DNA of 64,000 bases, taken from contig NZ_JNLE01000005.1 in NCBI RefSeq assembly GCF_000702945.1, positions 868,001 through 932,000 on the forward strand, read 5' to 3'. The translations under genes were made by a program, and so were the position numbers. Positions 46,378 to 55,377 of the stretch are shown piece by piece. The notes below the pieces were generated by a model that made no database searches, was not told the DNA's origin, and saw only the letters and a program-made list of their open reading frames with translations. Every line of letters starts with the position of its first letter. The stretch's first letter is position 1. This DNA is from Clostridium sp. KNHs205. Its GTDB lineage: Bacteria > Bacillota > Clostridia > Lachnospirales > Lachnospiraceae.

Positions 46378-48532
46378 CCGGCTTTTCCTCCAGCTCCCTG
46401 CAATAAATTCTTCTCTTGATAATTACATTTCTGTCAGACTTGCCCATCTGATTCGCAATATAATTTTCTTCCATTGTTACCTCTACCAAATCTCCATGCT
46501 CCCGGTCAAGGTATATCTGCCCATGATAATAGGAAGTACCCTTGCGTCCATTTATACCTTTTTTGTCTTCTACATAAACTTTGGATGCATCACAATAGTA
46601 ATCGAATAGCAGACAGATTTTATCCTTAAGTTTGGTATATCCCTGGAACCGGACATGAAAGGTGGTATTCTGGAAAATGGATGATTGTGCATATTTTCCC
46701 ATACCAATCTGGACACCAGTTTCATGTTTAAGCTCCGAAGGTACGATATCAACCCATTGATTCACAGTAAATCCACCGTTGCTGCGAGAATAAATATACA
46801 AATATGATATAAAATTTTCGAAGCTGACAATATCAAAGGTCTGCATGATAACCAGGTATATTACTGGCAATGCAGGCAGGTCTGCATAGGATTTCTCAAT
46901 GGACTGAAAACAGCTTTCATAAGTTGCTGCTACATCATCATCAAATTCTTCATCCATTTCCATATAGTCGGAAAGCAGGATATGAGAATTGAATTCCTTC
47001 CCTTGGATAAAGGTCCAGTCCATGCTCTCTGCCTTCTTCTTAGGCAGCCTGTTCTTATATTTCATAGACAGCCATTTATAATTGGTAAAAGCAAGGGTCT
47101 CAGGAATTACATCCGTAAAGGTTCTTAAATACTCCGATTTCAGTTCTTGAATTTTATATGTATTTCCTTCCTTATTAAGATAATTGTTTTTCATCGTGAT
47201 AAGATACTTTTTTCTGCTTCCCTGGCAAAACAATTCATGAATACGACATGGTTGATTCAGTAACCTTTCCAGTGCATGATCAATTGTCAGGGACTTTAGT
47301 ACTTCGTCTGGTGACGGCAATTTTAATATGGATGAAATATAATTGCTTTGAATCTTCTTTAATTTATTTATCTCTTCTTCCTTGTACAGATATGTTCTTA
47401 ACATTTTAACGATTTGGTTCTTTTTAAACAGGTTCGCCTGTACAAATGTGCTGCAGAAGGGATTACCCTCAAGCAATGGCTTTAAGAATTCATGCCATCC
47501 AAATGGAAACAACCGAAATGGATATGCAACCCTTACATCCTTTGCCATTTGGCGATACCAATCCGGCATTTTCTCAAGGATACCTGCCATCTGTGAAAAA
47601 TCAATATATTTATTATTCTGAAGAACAATCGCCGGGGTATTGTGATATACTGCCTGAGCTAAGGTAGTGGAAATAATATTCGTTGTTACAAATAAATCTG
47701 AATATTTCAGGCATGTATTGTATTCATCCGGATCTAAAAATTTATGATACCGATACTGAATATCCGTATTCTTAAAATCTATATCCAGGGGCTGAGGACC
47801 TACATGAATGATCGTAATATTACCGGTTAGTTCTTTCAGACATTCCACAATGATTCTTGGAACCCAGCGAATCAGATTCGTTAAGGCCGGCAGCCTGTTT
47901 ATGTTTAGGGATTCCCAGTTTGAAGTTGTCATAAATACCACTTTTTCATTATTTCTTGTATGGTATTCTTCCAAAAATGTTATACGTGCTTTCTCCTCCG
48001 GTTCTTCCAAATCAAACAAATAGGTGCACTTTACTTTACTGCTCTGCTCAAAGCACTTATTAATAGGAGAATACCGAATAACAAAGTCACAGTCTTCTAT
48101 TAATTTGGGAAGCTCCGCAACATAACCGCCATAATAGTCCTGTATGTAGGTGGTATCTTTAAATTGATAGCTGTCTATACTCCCCACTAATGCACCGCTG
48201 GATTTTAATAAATCAATATCCACTCCTGACCAGGATACGGAATACCACATTGTATATACATCGGATATAATAATATAATCTGGATGAAATTCATCCAGAA
48301 TTTCCTGTGTCTTCTGTCTGTTTTTCTGCTTTGTGCCTACCACGGATTCTGTTTCTGACGGCTTCAGCAGGATATAATTAAAATGCTCCTGCTTTAGAAA
48401 GCTCACTCCTTTTGTTGAAGTCAAAAACAATATACTATATTCTCCCTCCGGTAATTTTTTGCAGAATTCATTTGCTATTGTAAATTCTCCGCTTGATAAA
48501 CTGCCTAAAGTTATAAAAAGTATCCGTTTCAT
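46349..48532 (-). CDS. Glycosyltransferase-like protein fused to an unknown C-terminal domain
   Basis: The 727-residue product has two parts. Residues 1 to about 415 are a GT-B-like fold (RILFITLGSLSSGEFTIANEF, then FVTTNIISTTLAQAVYHNTPAIVLQNN, FRLFPFGWHEFLKPLLEGNPF) that is paralogous to the 51287-52528 protein. Residues about 430-727 form a second domain with ITMKNNYLNKEGNTYK, DVVAATYE-like acidic helices and a beta-rich end (FHVRFQGYTKLKDKICLLF, YYHGQIYLDREHGDLVEVTM). I do not recognise that domain. It may modify or bind the same substrate as the glycosyltransferase half. It follows the 214-residue helical protein gene by 28 bp. Confidence 0.7.
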   Translation of the reverse strand: MKRILFITLGSLSSGEFTIANEFCKKLPEGEYSILFLTSTKGVSFLKQEHFNYILLKPSETESVVGTKQKNRQKTQEILDEFHPDYIIISDVYTMWYSVSWSGVDIDLLKSSGALVGSIDSYQFKDTTYIQDYYGGYVAELPKLIEDCDFVIRYSPINKCFEQSSKVKCTYLFDLEEPEEKARITFLEEYHTRNNEKVVFMTTSNWESLNINRLPALTNLIRWVPRIIVECLKELTGNITIIHVGPQPLDIDFKNTDIQYRYHKFLDPDEYNTCLKYSDLFVTTNIISTTLAQAVYHNTPAIVLQNNKYIDFSQMAGILEKMPDWYRQMAKDVRVAYPFRLFPFGWHEFLKPLLEGNPFCSTFVQANLFKKNQIVKMLRTYLYKEEEINKLKKIQSNYISSILKLPSPDEVLKSLTIDHALERLLNQPCRIHELFCQGSRKKYLITMKNNYLNKEGNTYKIQELKSEYLRTFTDVIPETLAFTNYKWLSMKYKNRLPKKKAESMDWTFIQGKEFNSHILLSDYMEMDEEFDDDVAATYESCFQSIEKSYADLPALPVIYLVIMQTFDIVSFENFISYLYIYSRSNGGFTVNQWVDIVPSELKHETGVQIGMGKYAQSSIFQNTTFHVRFQGYTKLKDKICLLFDYYCDASKVYVEDKKGINGRKGTSYYHGQIYLDREHGDLVEVTMEENYIANQMGKSDRNVIIKRRIYCRELEEKPDGAKEHVLS

Positions 48533-48560
48533 AATCCACCTTTTGTATGACGTATATTTT

Positions 48561-49205
48561 CTATTGAAAACTCATTTCACTTGGAAAGAGCACATTACCT
48601 ATACCCTTTAATTTTTCGGCAAATATAACCTCATTGGAGCGGACCAGCCTCTTAAAGAAATTGCGGATAGGCATACAAAAATATGGCTTAAGGTAACTAT
48701 CCTCCAAATTCTTCAGACTCACATTTCTCTCGGCCTCCAGAATAAGCTCAAAGGAAAAGTCTCTTCCTTTTGTAACATAGCCCAAATCTGCATAAATAAT
48801 ATATGGTATGATAAAATATGCTTTTTGCTCACAGTTCTTTTGCTGCTGAATCATTTGAATAAGAAGCTGTTCCAGCTCATCATCATTTCTCATAACCTCC
48901 GGCAGTTCAAGAAGCAGAACAGCCTTGAACATCTGTACCAGCCAATACTCTGAATTAAGCTCTAATGCAAGGTTATATGCCTTAAAAATGATTTCAATCC
49001 TTTCACTTCCAATGGTCGTATTTTTCGTCTTGGTGGCAAGTAAAAAATTTAGAAATCCATAGGTAAAGGCCATCCTATAATCATCCTGATGTTTCAAATA
49101 TTGCTGTCTTAGGTTTTCACAAAGCTTTTCCTGGTTCACGGGAGTATTGCATATCATATTGACGGTTTTGACAATTTCTATGTCTTCTTCTGAAATGTAT
49201 CTCAT
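48561..49205 (-). CDS. Helical protein of unknown function, paralogue 2
   Basis: The 214-residue protein is all-helical by pattern (EKLCENLRQQYLKHQDDYR, YWLVQMFKAVLLLELPEVM, YFIIPYIIYADLGYV) with no catalytic motif or signal. It shares spacing with the first gene of the cluster (58239-58865): W(L/F)-E/Q-(M/C)-FKAVLL/LKVML, and AYFIIPYIIYADL/EFIITYIFKALF. Such tetratricopeptide-like proteins could hold a peptide or enzymes together. It starts 21 bp after the precursor-like gene, which suggests a role with it (inference). Confidence 0.6.
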   Translation of the reverse strand: MRYISEEDIEIVKTVNMICNTPVNQEKLCENLRQQYLKHQDDYRMAFTYGFLNFLLATKTKNTTIGSERIEIIFKAYNLALELNSEYWLVQMFKAVLLLELPEVMRNDDELEQLLIQMIQQQKNCEQKAYFIIPYIIYADLGYVTKGRDFSFELILEAERNVSLKNLEDSYLKPYFCMPIRNFFKRLVRSNEVIFAEKLKGIGNVLFPSEMSFQ

Positions 49206-49226
49206 TTATCCTCCCTCTAAGAAATC

Positions 49227-49586
49227 TTATTCCTTCTCGTCTTCATCCAGCAATTCCGCTTCATCAAAGGTTTCCATCTCATCGATATCGACACCCTCAT
49301 CCGGAGTATATACTGCTGCATCTGCTGAGAAATATTCATCGATATTGTCCGGGCTCAGGTTATCCAGATCTTCCGGGCTTAAGGATTTAATAAGAATTTT
49401 CTGTACTTCGCTCAAATCATAGCCAGACAAGGCTTCATCGGGATTATCGATTAACTCATCCTTAAAATCCTCATCTGAAAGCAAACGTATAATCACCATT
49501 TTGATCCCTGAATTTTCTTCATAATTCTCTTCGTTTACCGAAGTTTTTTCCAGTTCCTCGCTCCTCTTGTTCTGTTCATCGTTCAT
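49227..49586 (-). CDS. Acidic peptide with RiPP-leader-like segment (candidate precursor)
   Basis: The 119-residue product has a charged N-terminus, then a segment at about residues 29-79 (IKMVIIRLLSDEDFKDELI, NPDEALSGYDLSEVQ, SLSPEDLDNLS) that looks like the LigA/Franean1_4349-type leader of some RiPP precursors: hydrophobic helix, DPE-like turn, G-Y-D-L. The last 40 residues are extremely acidic (YFSADAAVYTPDEGVDID, ETFDEAELLDEDEKE), contain no Cys and few Lys, and would be the candidate core or substrate. It is flanked by a B12-radical-SAM gene 21 bp upstream and a helical-protein gene downstream. The leader similarity is from memory; a scaffold role is the main alternative. Confidence 0.7.
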   Translation of the reverse strand: MNDEQNKRSEELEKTSVNEENYEENSGIKMVIIRLLSDEDFKDELIDNPDEALSGYDLSEVQKILIKSLSPEDLDNLSPDNIDEYFSADAAVYTPDEGVDIDEMETFDEAELLDEDEKE

Positions 49587-49607
49587 GGTAGAATCCTCCT
49601 TAATAAG

Positions 49608-51284
49608 TTATAATTTATCAATCATACGATAGATACTTTCAACCTCTAAAAACTCCTTATTCTGCAGGCTGTTCATATATCGTATTTTTTCTACGTTATT
49701 CTCTAATATTTGCTTGTATTGCCTTCCACCTATTTCATGGAATTTATATATTTTGAAATTTCCCAGTGGTTTTCCCTTGTGATTTACAAAATAAGTCCAG
49801 CTTTTTTTAAGAATATCTTCATAGCTGATTACATTTCTAACCAGCTTAATTCCATATTTCTCAGGATTCATGCCGATTTTACTTCTTGGTACCACAAAAA
49901 ACTCGTTGATCGTCATAAAGTTAATCAAATCTTTATTTTTACGGATATAGGATACCGTTTCATGAAACTCCTCTTCACCTTCCTGGGGTAATCCTATAAT
50001 AACTTCCAAATCCGTCCAGATTCCCAGCTCCTGACACCACTGTAATACCTGTGTTGCATGCTCCAAATCAATTCGTTTATCAATTAAGTCAATCAGCTTC
50101 TTACTGGCAGTTTCAAATCCGAAAACCAGTTTCCGGCAGCCTGCCTGTTTTAAAAGCTTTAACCTTTCATAAGTCATTCCGTTAAATCTGGCACAATCTG
50201 ACCAGCGCAAATCCAAATTACGTTCGATGAGCCTCTTGCAGAATTTTTCCATAAAGGTAACAGATGCATTGACCGCATTGTTAAAGAAGTAAAAATTCTT
50301 TGTATTGTATTTTATACTCAGCTTTTCCAAATCATCGACTGACTGCTCCACATCTCCCAGAATAACTTTCTTCCTTACTGTGTCACTCTCAGAGCAAAAG
50401 GCACAAGCAAAAGGGCAATGGAAATTAAATATGAAAGGCAATATCAGCACATCTTTATAGGTATTTTTTCTCTGTCGTTTGTGTACATTACTTACATAAT
50501 GTGTCAGGTAAAAAGGCCATTTAAACAAGTGCATCTCATTTTCATTCTCAATCCTTTTATTATCTCCATTTATGTCAGCCTTCACCTTAAGATAGTAATA
50601 TGACATATCAAGATTACACCAATCCGGGCAGACAACCCTCGGTTCTTCTTCCTGATTGGATATCACCAGGCCATCCTTTTTATATACCATCCCGTTCATG
50701 TCATAAATGTTTTGCTCCAATTCTCCGTTGAGAGTACGTATAAGCTGTAAAGTAATATGCTCCCCAGGGCCTTTCATAACATAAGGGAATTTATTAAGCA
50801 CCAGTTGTAATAATTCAGAAAATGTATCTTGAAACATCAGCAGATATGTAATATTATTTCCCCCAAGAGTAATCATCTTATTGTATTTTTTCCATATATA
50901 GTATCCAATCAGTAAAGCACTGTGAACCTGAAAAAAAGAGAAATCCGCACCGCAGGAAATACCCACCAGATCATAGCTTTCCACAGAAATATTTCCGATT
51001 AACTGCTCAATATAAGCGTTAATCTTCTCTTCCAGCTCCGAATCAGCTGTATCCGTTAAATATTCATAAATATTTTGATATTGATATAGAAATGTGAACT
51101 GCTCTTCATTGCCTGAATATATATCCGGTAATGACTGTCCCAAATCGGCCAGCTCCACCGCAATCCCGGCATCCTTTAAATATCCTGCCAATATTCCTAA
51201 ACATAAGGGCGGTAAAAAGGTATATCCATATCTTGTTATCGCTTTTTCTGTTGGTGCTAAAAGAAACAACACATTATCTATCAT
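49608..51284 (-). CDS. B12-binding-domain radical SAM enzyme 2
   Basis: The 558-residue protein has a Rossmann-like N-terminal domain (PPLCLGILAGYLKDAGIAVE, YDLVGISCGADFSFF, KGPGEHITLQLI) and a radical SAM core with HCPFACAFC (Cys290, 294, 297), followed by WSDCARFNG, LVFGFETASKKL and WTDLEVIIGLPQEG. It is paralogous over its full length to the 43788-45476 protein. It sits directly before the precursor-like gene and 2 bp after the glycosyltransferase-like gene, so it is a prime candidate to modify that peptide or a sugar on it. Methylation versus other radical chemistry cannot be told. Confidence 0.92.
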   Translation of the reverse strand: MIDNVLFLLAPTEKAITRYGYTFLPPLCLGILAGYLKDAGIAVELADLGQSLPDIYSGNEEQFTFLYQYQNIYEYLTDTADSELEEKINAYIEQLIGNISVESYDLVGISCGADFSFFQVHSALLIGYYIWKKYNKMITLGGNNITYLLMFQDTFSELLQLVLNKFPYVMKGPGEHITLQLIRTLNGELEQNIYDMNGMVYKKDGLVISNQEEEPRVVCPDWCNLDMSYYYLKVKADINGDNKRIENENEMHLFKWPFYLTHYVSNVHKRQRKNTYKDVLILPFIFNFHCPFACAFCSESDTVRKKVILGDVEQSVDDLEKLSIKYNTKNFYFFNNAVNASVTFMEKFCKRLIERNLDLRWSDCARFNGMTYERLKLLKQAGCRKLVFGFETASKKLIDLIDKRIDLEHATQVLQWCQELGIWTDLEVIIGLPQEGEEEFHETVSYIRKNKDLINFMTINEFFVVPRSKIGMNPEKYGIKLVRNVISYEDILKKSWTYFVNHKGKPLGNFKIYKFHEIGGRQYKQILENNVEKIRYMNSLQNKEFLEVESIYRMIDKL

Positions 51285-51286
51285 AG

Positions 51287-52528
51287 TTACCTTCTTTCCA
51301 GGATTTGTCCCACAATTTCATGTATATCAGGCAGCCCGGCAAGAATATGTTCATATTCTGCCAGCCTGTCAAGCAAGTTCCTATATACCTCTTCTCCCTC
51401 CAAAAGTGAGTAAATAATATCCTCTGTCTGCCCTATATCATATTGCTCTACCTGATAAAAGGTCTTGAGATATGGGTTATTTAAACAAACACTATGCAGG
51501 AAATAAAACCAGCCAACCGGAAACATACGGTATTTGTAACTTCTTTGCAGCTTGCCCAACTGATCGTTGACGAAATCATCTTCGTATAACGGCACTTTGG
51601 CATTACCAGCTTCCCTGGTCCTGTTGAACTGGACAGAATTCTGAATGCACACAGAAGGAATCCCTGACAAAACTGCTCTTGCCAATGAAGTTGAGGCAAT
51701 ATTCCTTGAAAGATATAAATCTGTTGCTAAAAGATATTGATCAAAAAGGTCTGGTTGTACGCTATCCATAAAAATAATATGGTCTGATTGGCTTTTATAA
51801 TAGCTTTCCTTTCCGATGCATAGGATTGTATTATTTTTGGCAAGCTTCTCCACCATATGCCAGAAAATAGTCTGATTTCCATGGACAAACTGTTCTACAT
51901 CCTTATATTTTCGATAATTGTCCTGCCAGGAAGCATTGGTTAAGAGTATCATTTTCCTGTTTGCCGGAAGCTTTAACTCCCTTTTATACTGCATATTTTT
52001 CTTAATATCATATGGCAGTTTACGGTCAATGAGCCGGTAGTGGAACGTATTATCCCTTTTACCATCTAATGGATTCACTATGGGGCAGGGGCACAGGCCG
52101 AATCCATACTTCCGGATATCAATCTCTCCAAATTTCCGTGCTTTAAAACCATAGGTATCCATTTGATTTTTTGTTATTGACCAGTCGAAATCGTCAAAGG
52201 TACCAATTCTGCCCGAGAAAATCCCCAAATCTTCATAAGTTAATCCATAATGGGTTTCACAGAAATTGTAATTCAAAAAATCAGCTAATATAACAGCTGC
52301 CGGCTTCAGCCTTGCTTCAATGTCTTTAAACAGGATTACATTTAGCACTCTGCTTTTAGGAAAGAGTGTTGTGAAACGAAATTTCCATGACTGCATTGTT
52401 TTCTGATGAGAAGGAGGAGTTATAAAGTGCGGGTTTATTCCAATTCGCTCCAATCTCTTTGCAAATTCACAGGCAATTGCCAGTTCTCCATATGCCCAAT
52501 AACTTGTGACAATAAATACAATATTCAT
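51287..52528 (-). CDS. GT-B-like glycosyltransferase
   Basis: The ATG at 52528 (MNIVFIVTSYWAYGELAIAC) is favoured because GGGGATAAGG precedes it; product about 413 residues. Its N-terminus and C-terminus match the first part of the 727-residue protein: YGELAIACEFAKRL versus SGEFTIANEFCKKL, and YRMFPVGWFYFLHSVCLNNPY versus FRLFPFGWHEFLKPLLEGNPF. The segment LYLSRNIASTSLARAVLSGIPSVCIQN is typical of the donor-side end of GT-B enzymes. It would use an NDP-sugar, perhaps from the RmlA-like enzyme of the cluster. Acceptor unknown; the 2-bp gap to the B12-radical-SAM gene indicates coupled expression. Confidence 0.7.
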   Translation of the reverse strand: MNIVFIVTSYWAYGELAIACEFAKRLERIGINPHFITPPSHQKTMQSWKFRFTTLFPKSRVLNVILFKDIEARLKPAAVILADFLNYNFCETHYGLTYEDLGIFSGRIGTFDDFDWSITKNQMDTYGFKARKFGEIDIRKYGFGLCPCPIVNPLDGKRDNTFHYRLIDRKLPYDIKKNMQYKRELKLPANRKMILLTNASWQDNYRKYKDVEQFVHGNQTIFWHMVEKLAKNNTILCIGKESYYKSQSDHIIFMDSVQPDLFDQYLLATDLYLSRNIASTSLARAVLSGIPSVCIQNSVQFNRTREAGNAKVPLYEDDFVNDQLGKLQRSYKYRMFPVGWFYFLHSVCLNNPYLKTFYQVEQYDIGQTEDIIYSLLEGEEVYRNLLDRLAEYEHILAGLPDIHEIVGQILERR

Positions 52529-52629
52529 CCTTATCCCCATACATATCCCAAGCTTGTTTGCAGACTGTTGCCTTCTGCAATACTGCCCAAATAGAAACTT
52601 TTAAAAATTCAATTTCTTCTGTTCTTCTT

Positions 52630-53547
52630 TCAATTCTCAACTGCTATGAATTCATTCTCACCAAAGAACTCCAGATATTCCTTATATACACCGCCACAAT
52701 TCTTTGTCCTGGAACACTGGCTGCAGGAAAGTACTCTTTTCTTTGTTTGTTTTTCCATGAAAGTAGCATAATTATCCAGAACAAAATTATGGAATAATAA
52801 TTTGAATTCATTTTCTTCCCAGTCAATCTGATATTTCTCATAACCCTGAATCATGCAGTCTGGAAACCCTTCCAGGGTAACTGTACAATTTCGGCTTACA
52901 CAAGCTTCTACCATATCAAAAATTTTCTTTTGAATTTGCGTGTAGGTTGGTACTACACGATTAAAATTCTGATAAGCTTTTCCCACCGGATGCATCGCTG
53001 AAATATTTACATGATCGACGCCTAAATCCATTGCATAATTTGCGATTTCAGGCAAACTCTCTATATTTCCTTTATAGGCAACTGTATTCGTTCTTACCTT
53101 TGCTCCTAACCTCTTCACGTTCTTAATTCCATCTACCGCCTCTTGAAAGCTTCCGTCCACCTGAGTGATAAGATCATGCTCCTCGGCATTTTTTCCATGC
53201 AAAGATATTACAAACAACTTAACCCCATTTTCATAAACCTCTTTCGCATAGGTTTCATCCGATAGTTTACGGGCATTGGTCTGCAGGCTGACCCTGGGAT
53301 ACTCATACTTATTAATTAGCTTTAAGATATCTATAAATTCATCCAATACGGTGGCCTCGCCGCCGTGGATATTTACTGACTCATATCCTTTTCCTGCGTT
53401 TTCTTTTAGAAAATTTTCTATCATTTTGTTATTCACACCCTCCTTTTTACCCTGGTGTGAATTCACTACACAGAAAATACAGGAATTATTACATTGATCC
53501 GTTAAATGTATACTAATTGATTTCATAACTATTCCATCACCCTCCAT
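52630..53547 (-). CDS. Radical SAM enzyme, type C (singleton)
   Basis: The 305-residue protein binds a [4Fe-4S] through TDQCNNSCIFC (Cys19, 23, 26 from the first Met) and has NIHGGEATVLDEFIDI (GGE motif) and VSLQTNARKL. The C-terminal cysteines LSCSQCSRTKNCGGVYKEYLEFFGE may hold an auxiliary cluster. This ending resembles radical-SAM proteins that modify peptides or act with SPASM sites. The true start may be the ATG at 53526 (MKSISIHL), which follows GGAGGG. The gene overlaps the end of the preceding radical-SAM gene. It differs from the two trios in the motif context (FCVVNSHQG), so it probably has its own chemistry. Confidence 0.88.
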   Translation of the reverse strand: MEGDGIVMKSISIHLTDQCNNSCIFCVVNSHQGKKEGVNNKMIENFLKENAGKGYESVNIHGGEATVLDEFIDILKLINKYEYPRVSLQTNARKLSDETYAKEVYENGVKLFVISLHGKNAEEHDLITQVDGSFQEAVDGIKNVKRLGAKVRTNTVAYKGNIESLPEIANYAMDLGVDHVNISAMHPVGKAYQNFNRVVPTYTQIQKKIFDMVEACVSRNCTVTLEGFPDCMIQGYEKYQIDWEENEFKLLFHNFVLDNYATFMEKQTKKRVLSCSQCSRTKNCGGVYKEYLEFFGENEFIAVEN

Positions 53548-54437
53548 AAGTTTTTTACAAGCTCACAATCATAACAGGAGCTCTCCTTATTTATTTTTAC
53601 AGTTGCTTCCTCCTTCCAAATTGTCTGGATATCCTCTTCATAAATATTGCCTGTCCAATCATTATGGTTAATAAGGTTACAGCAGGCAAAGAGTTTTCCG
53701 TCTAATGTAATGGCCGGCTGTACCCTATTCCTGGAGTGACAGCTGATCCGGTGAAAGGGATTGAAAATCACGCCAAGCCTGTTCGCTTCTTTCATTCCTC
53801 TTCGTATTTCTTTATTGATTAACTCTTTGTTCAATTCAATGAACCCTGAATCACCAATAGCCAATCCAAAATTCACCGCCTGCAGTCTATATGTTTTAGC
53901 AAAAAGCACAATATTGGTAATTTCACTTATATTTTCCTGGACTAAAGTAGTATTGATAATTCCAATAACCGCCGGATATTTTCTTAGATTTTCAAGATTA
54001 TGTATTAAGTTTTCATAATGATACCCTTTGCAAATACGCTCTAACTGCTCTTTTGTTGTAGCATCAATGGAAAATACAAGCAATTTTACGTTCCCATACC
54101 TTGTTAATTCAGTAAAATCTATTTTAACGGCTCCATTGGTAATTATTGTAACCTTGTAATCCTTAATCAGTTCTAAGAGCTGATATAAATACGGATAGCA
54201 GAAGGATTCACCCATTCCGCAGATCACAATATTTTCAACCTCTGACAAGTGTTGCAAAATATATGGTACTTTCTCTAAATTCAGGTCTTCAATCTTATCC
54301 TTATTACGATTACAATAAATACAATCCAGCTGGCACCTGGTTGTGACCTCAAGGCTGACAGAATTTGGTCCGTTTCTTAGATTATCCGTTACTGGATCTA
54401 TAAATTTTCTAATAAACTCTATGCTGTACTTATTCAT
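53529..54437 (-). CDS. Radical SAM/SPASM-like enzyme, type A (copy 2)
   Basis: The 302-residue protein has VTTRCQLDCIYC (Cys35, 39, 42), the motif CGMGESFCYPYLYQ, TIITNGA and INTTLVQENISEI. The C-terminus has KLFACCNLINHNDWTGNIYEE and SSCYDCELV, cysteines expected for an auxiliary cluster. The CGMGES / ITNG / N-TLV-ENIS elements are shared with the proteins at 45487-46377 and 57324-58220, which marks recent duplication in the cluster. It follows the 54457 gene by 19 bp. Confidence 0.9.
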   Translation of the reverse strand: MNKYSIEFIRKFIDPVTDNLRNGPNSVSLEVTTRCQLDCIYCNRNKDKIEDLNLEKVPYILQHLSEVENIVICGMGESFCYPYLYQLLELIKDYKVTIITNGAVKIDFTELTRYGNVKLLVFSIDATTKEQLERICKGYHYENLIHNLENLRKYPAVIGIINTTLVQENISEITNIVLFAKTYRLQAVNFGLAIGDSGFIELNKELINKEIRRGMKEANRLGVIFNPFHRISCHSRNRVQPAITLDGKLFACCNLINHNDWTGNIYEEDIQTIWKEEATVKINKESSCYDCELVKNLWRVME

Positions 54438-54456
54438 TTACAAACTCCATTCTTCC

Positions 54457-55377
54457 TCAAATGTGCTTCACAAAGTAATCGTATTTTTCAGGGTTATTCA
54501 GTAACTGCTGGCATATTTCACAGCCGGATGCAAACTCCAAACCCATTAATTCGTCCCGGTACGGGCTTTCATTAAAGACTTCGACAATTCCTCTTGGCCC
54601 ATTATTACCTATAAATTGAAATACATCTTCTTTATGTATCTTATTAACCAGATTTTTGAGTCTTCCTTTGTTTACATTACCTAATGTCAGATAGTTGGTT
54701 TCCAATCCCTGACTGGCCTGGCAGCAAGCATAAACATCTCCATTCGTATTAATAAAATAGTTGCCAATCCAACAGAATTTAGGGGTTCTTGTAGGCTTTT
54801 GAAAATAGCAGTGCTTGACAATTTTCTCAGCCTCTGGGCCATCAAAGGGCATCGTTTTTACTACTTGAATAAAAATTCGATCGGTATAAGCGCTAAAAAG
54901 ACTGTTCATATACTCGATATCCGATTTTTCTATGTAAGTAACATTCATAATTACATTCTTTTTATGCTCTAAGCCAGCTTCTATTGCATTCTTTACCGTA
55001 TCCGCATCAATATATTCAAGATGGAATCGGTCGGAACTTATGATTAAATTATTTAAATCCGGAAGTGTTTCCAGCACCTTATGGGCATTTACTTTGGTCC
55101 TTGCCCATGAAGCATTGGTTACTACCGTACTTTCCATACCTAATTCTTTGATACGTCTTACATAAACTTGTAAGTCAGGAAGTACAAGGAAGGGTTCCCC
55201 TCCGACAAAGCGAATTGATTTTATTCCGATTTCTGCTATTTGATCAATCCAATCCATTATTTCCGACCGCTCTACATCAGAAAGCTCCGGCTGGTCATCC
55301 TGTGCGACACAATGCCTGCACCCTGCATTGCATCTTGAGGTAGGACTGATGTATATCCCTTCTTCAAAAAATTTCAT
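54457..55377 (-). CDS. Radical SAM enzyme, type B (copy 3)
   Basis: The 306-residue protein has PTSRCNAGCRHC (Cys16, 20, 23), FVGGEPFLVLPDL and TVVTNASWART. The auxiliary region has FCWIGNYFINTNGDVYACCQ and ASGCEICQQLL. The (R)CRHC core, GGEPF, ITNGSWAR-like and D-Y-CC patterns are shared with the genes at 55374-56309 and 56354-57319. It overlaps the preceding gene by 4 bp (ATGA), so it is translated with it. The substrate is unknown. Confidence 0.9.
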   Translation of the reverse strand: MKFFEEGIYISPTSRCNAGCRHCVAQDDQPELSDVERSEIMDWIDQIAEIGIKSIRFVGGEPFLVLPDLQVYVRRIKELGMESTVVTNASWARTKVNAHKVLETLPDLNNLIISSDRFHLEYIDADTVKNAIEAGLEHKKNVIMNVTYIEKSDIEYMNSLFSAYTDRIFIQVVKTMPFDGPEAEKIVKHCYFQKPTRTPKFCWIGNYFINTNGDVYACCQASQGLETNYLTLGNVNKGRLKNLVNKIHKEDVFQFIGNNGPRGIVEVFNESPYRDELMGLEFASGCEICQQLLNNPEKYDYFVKHI

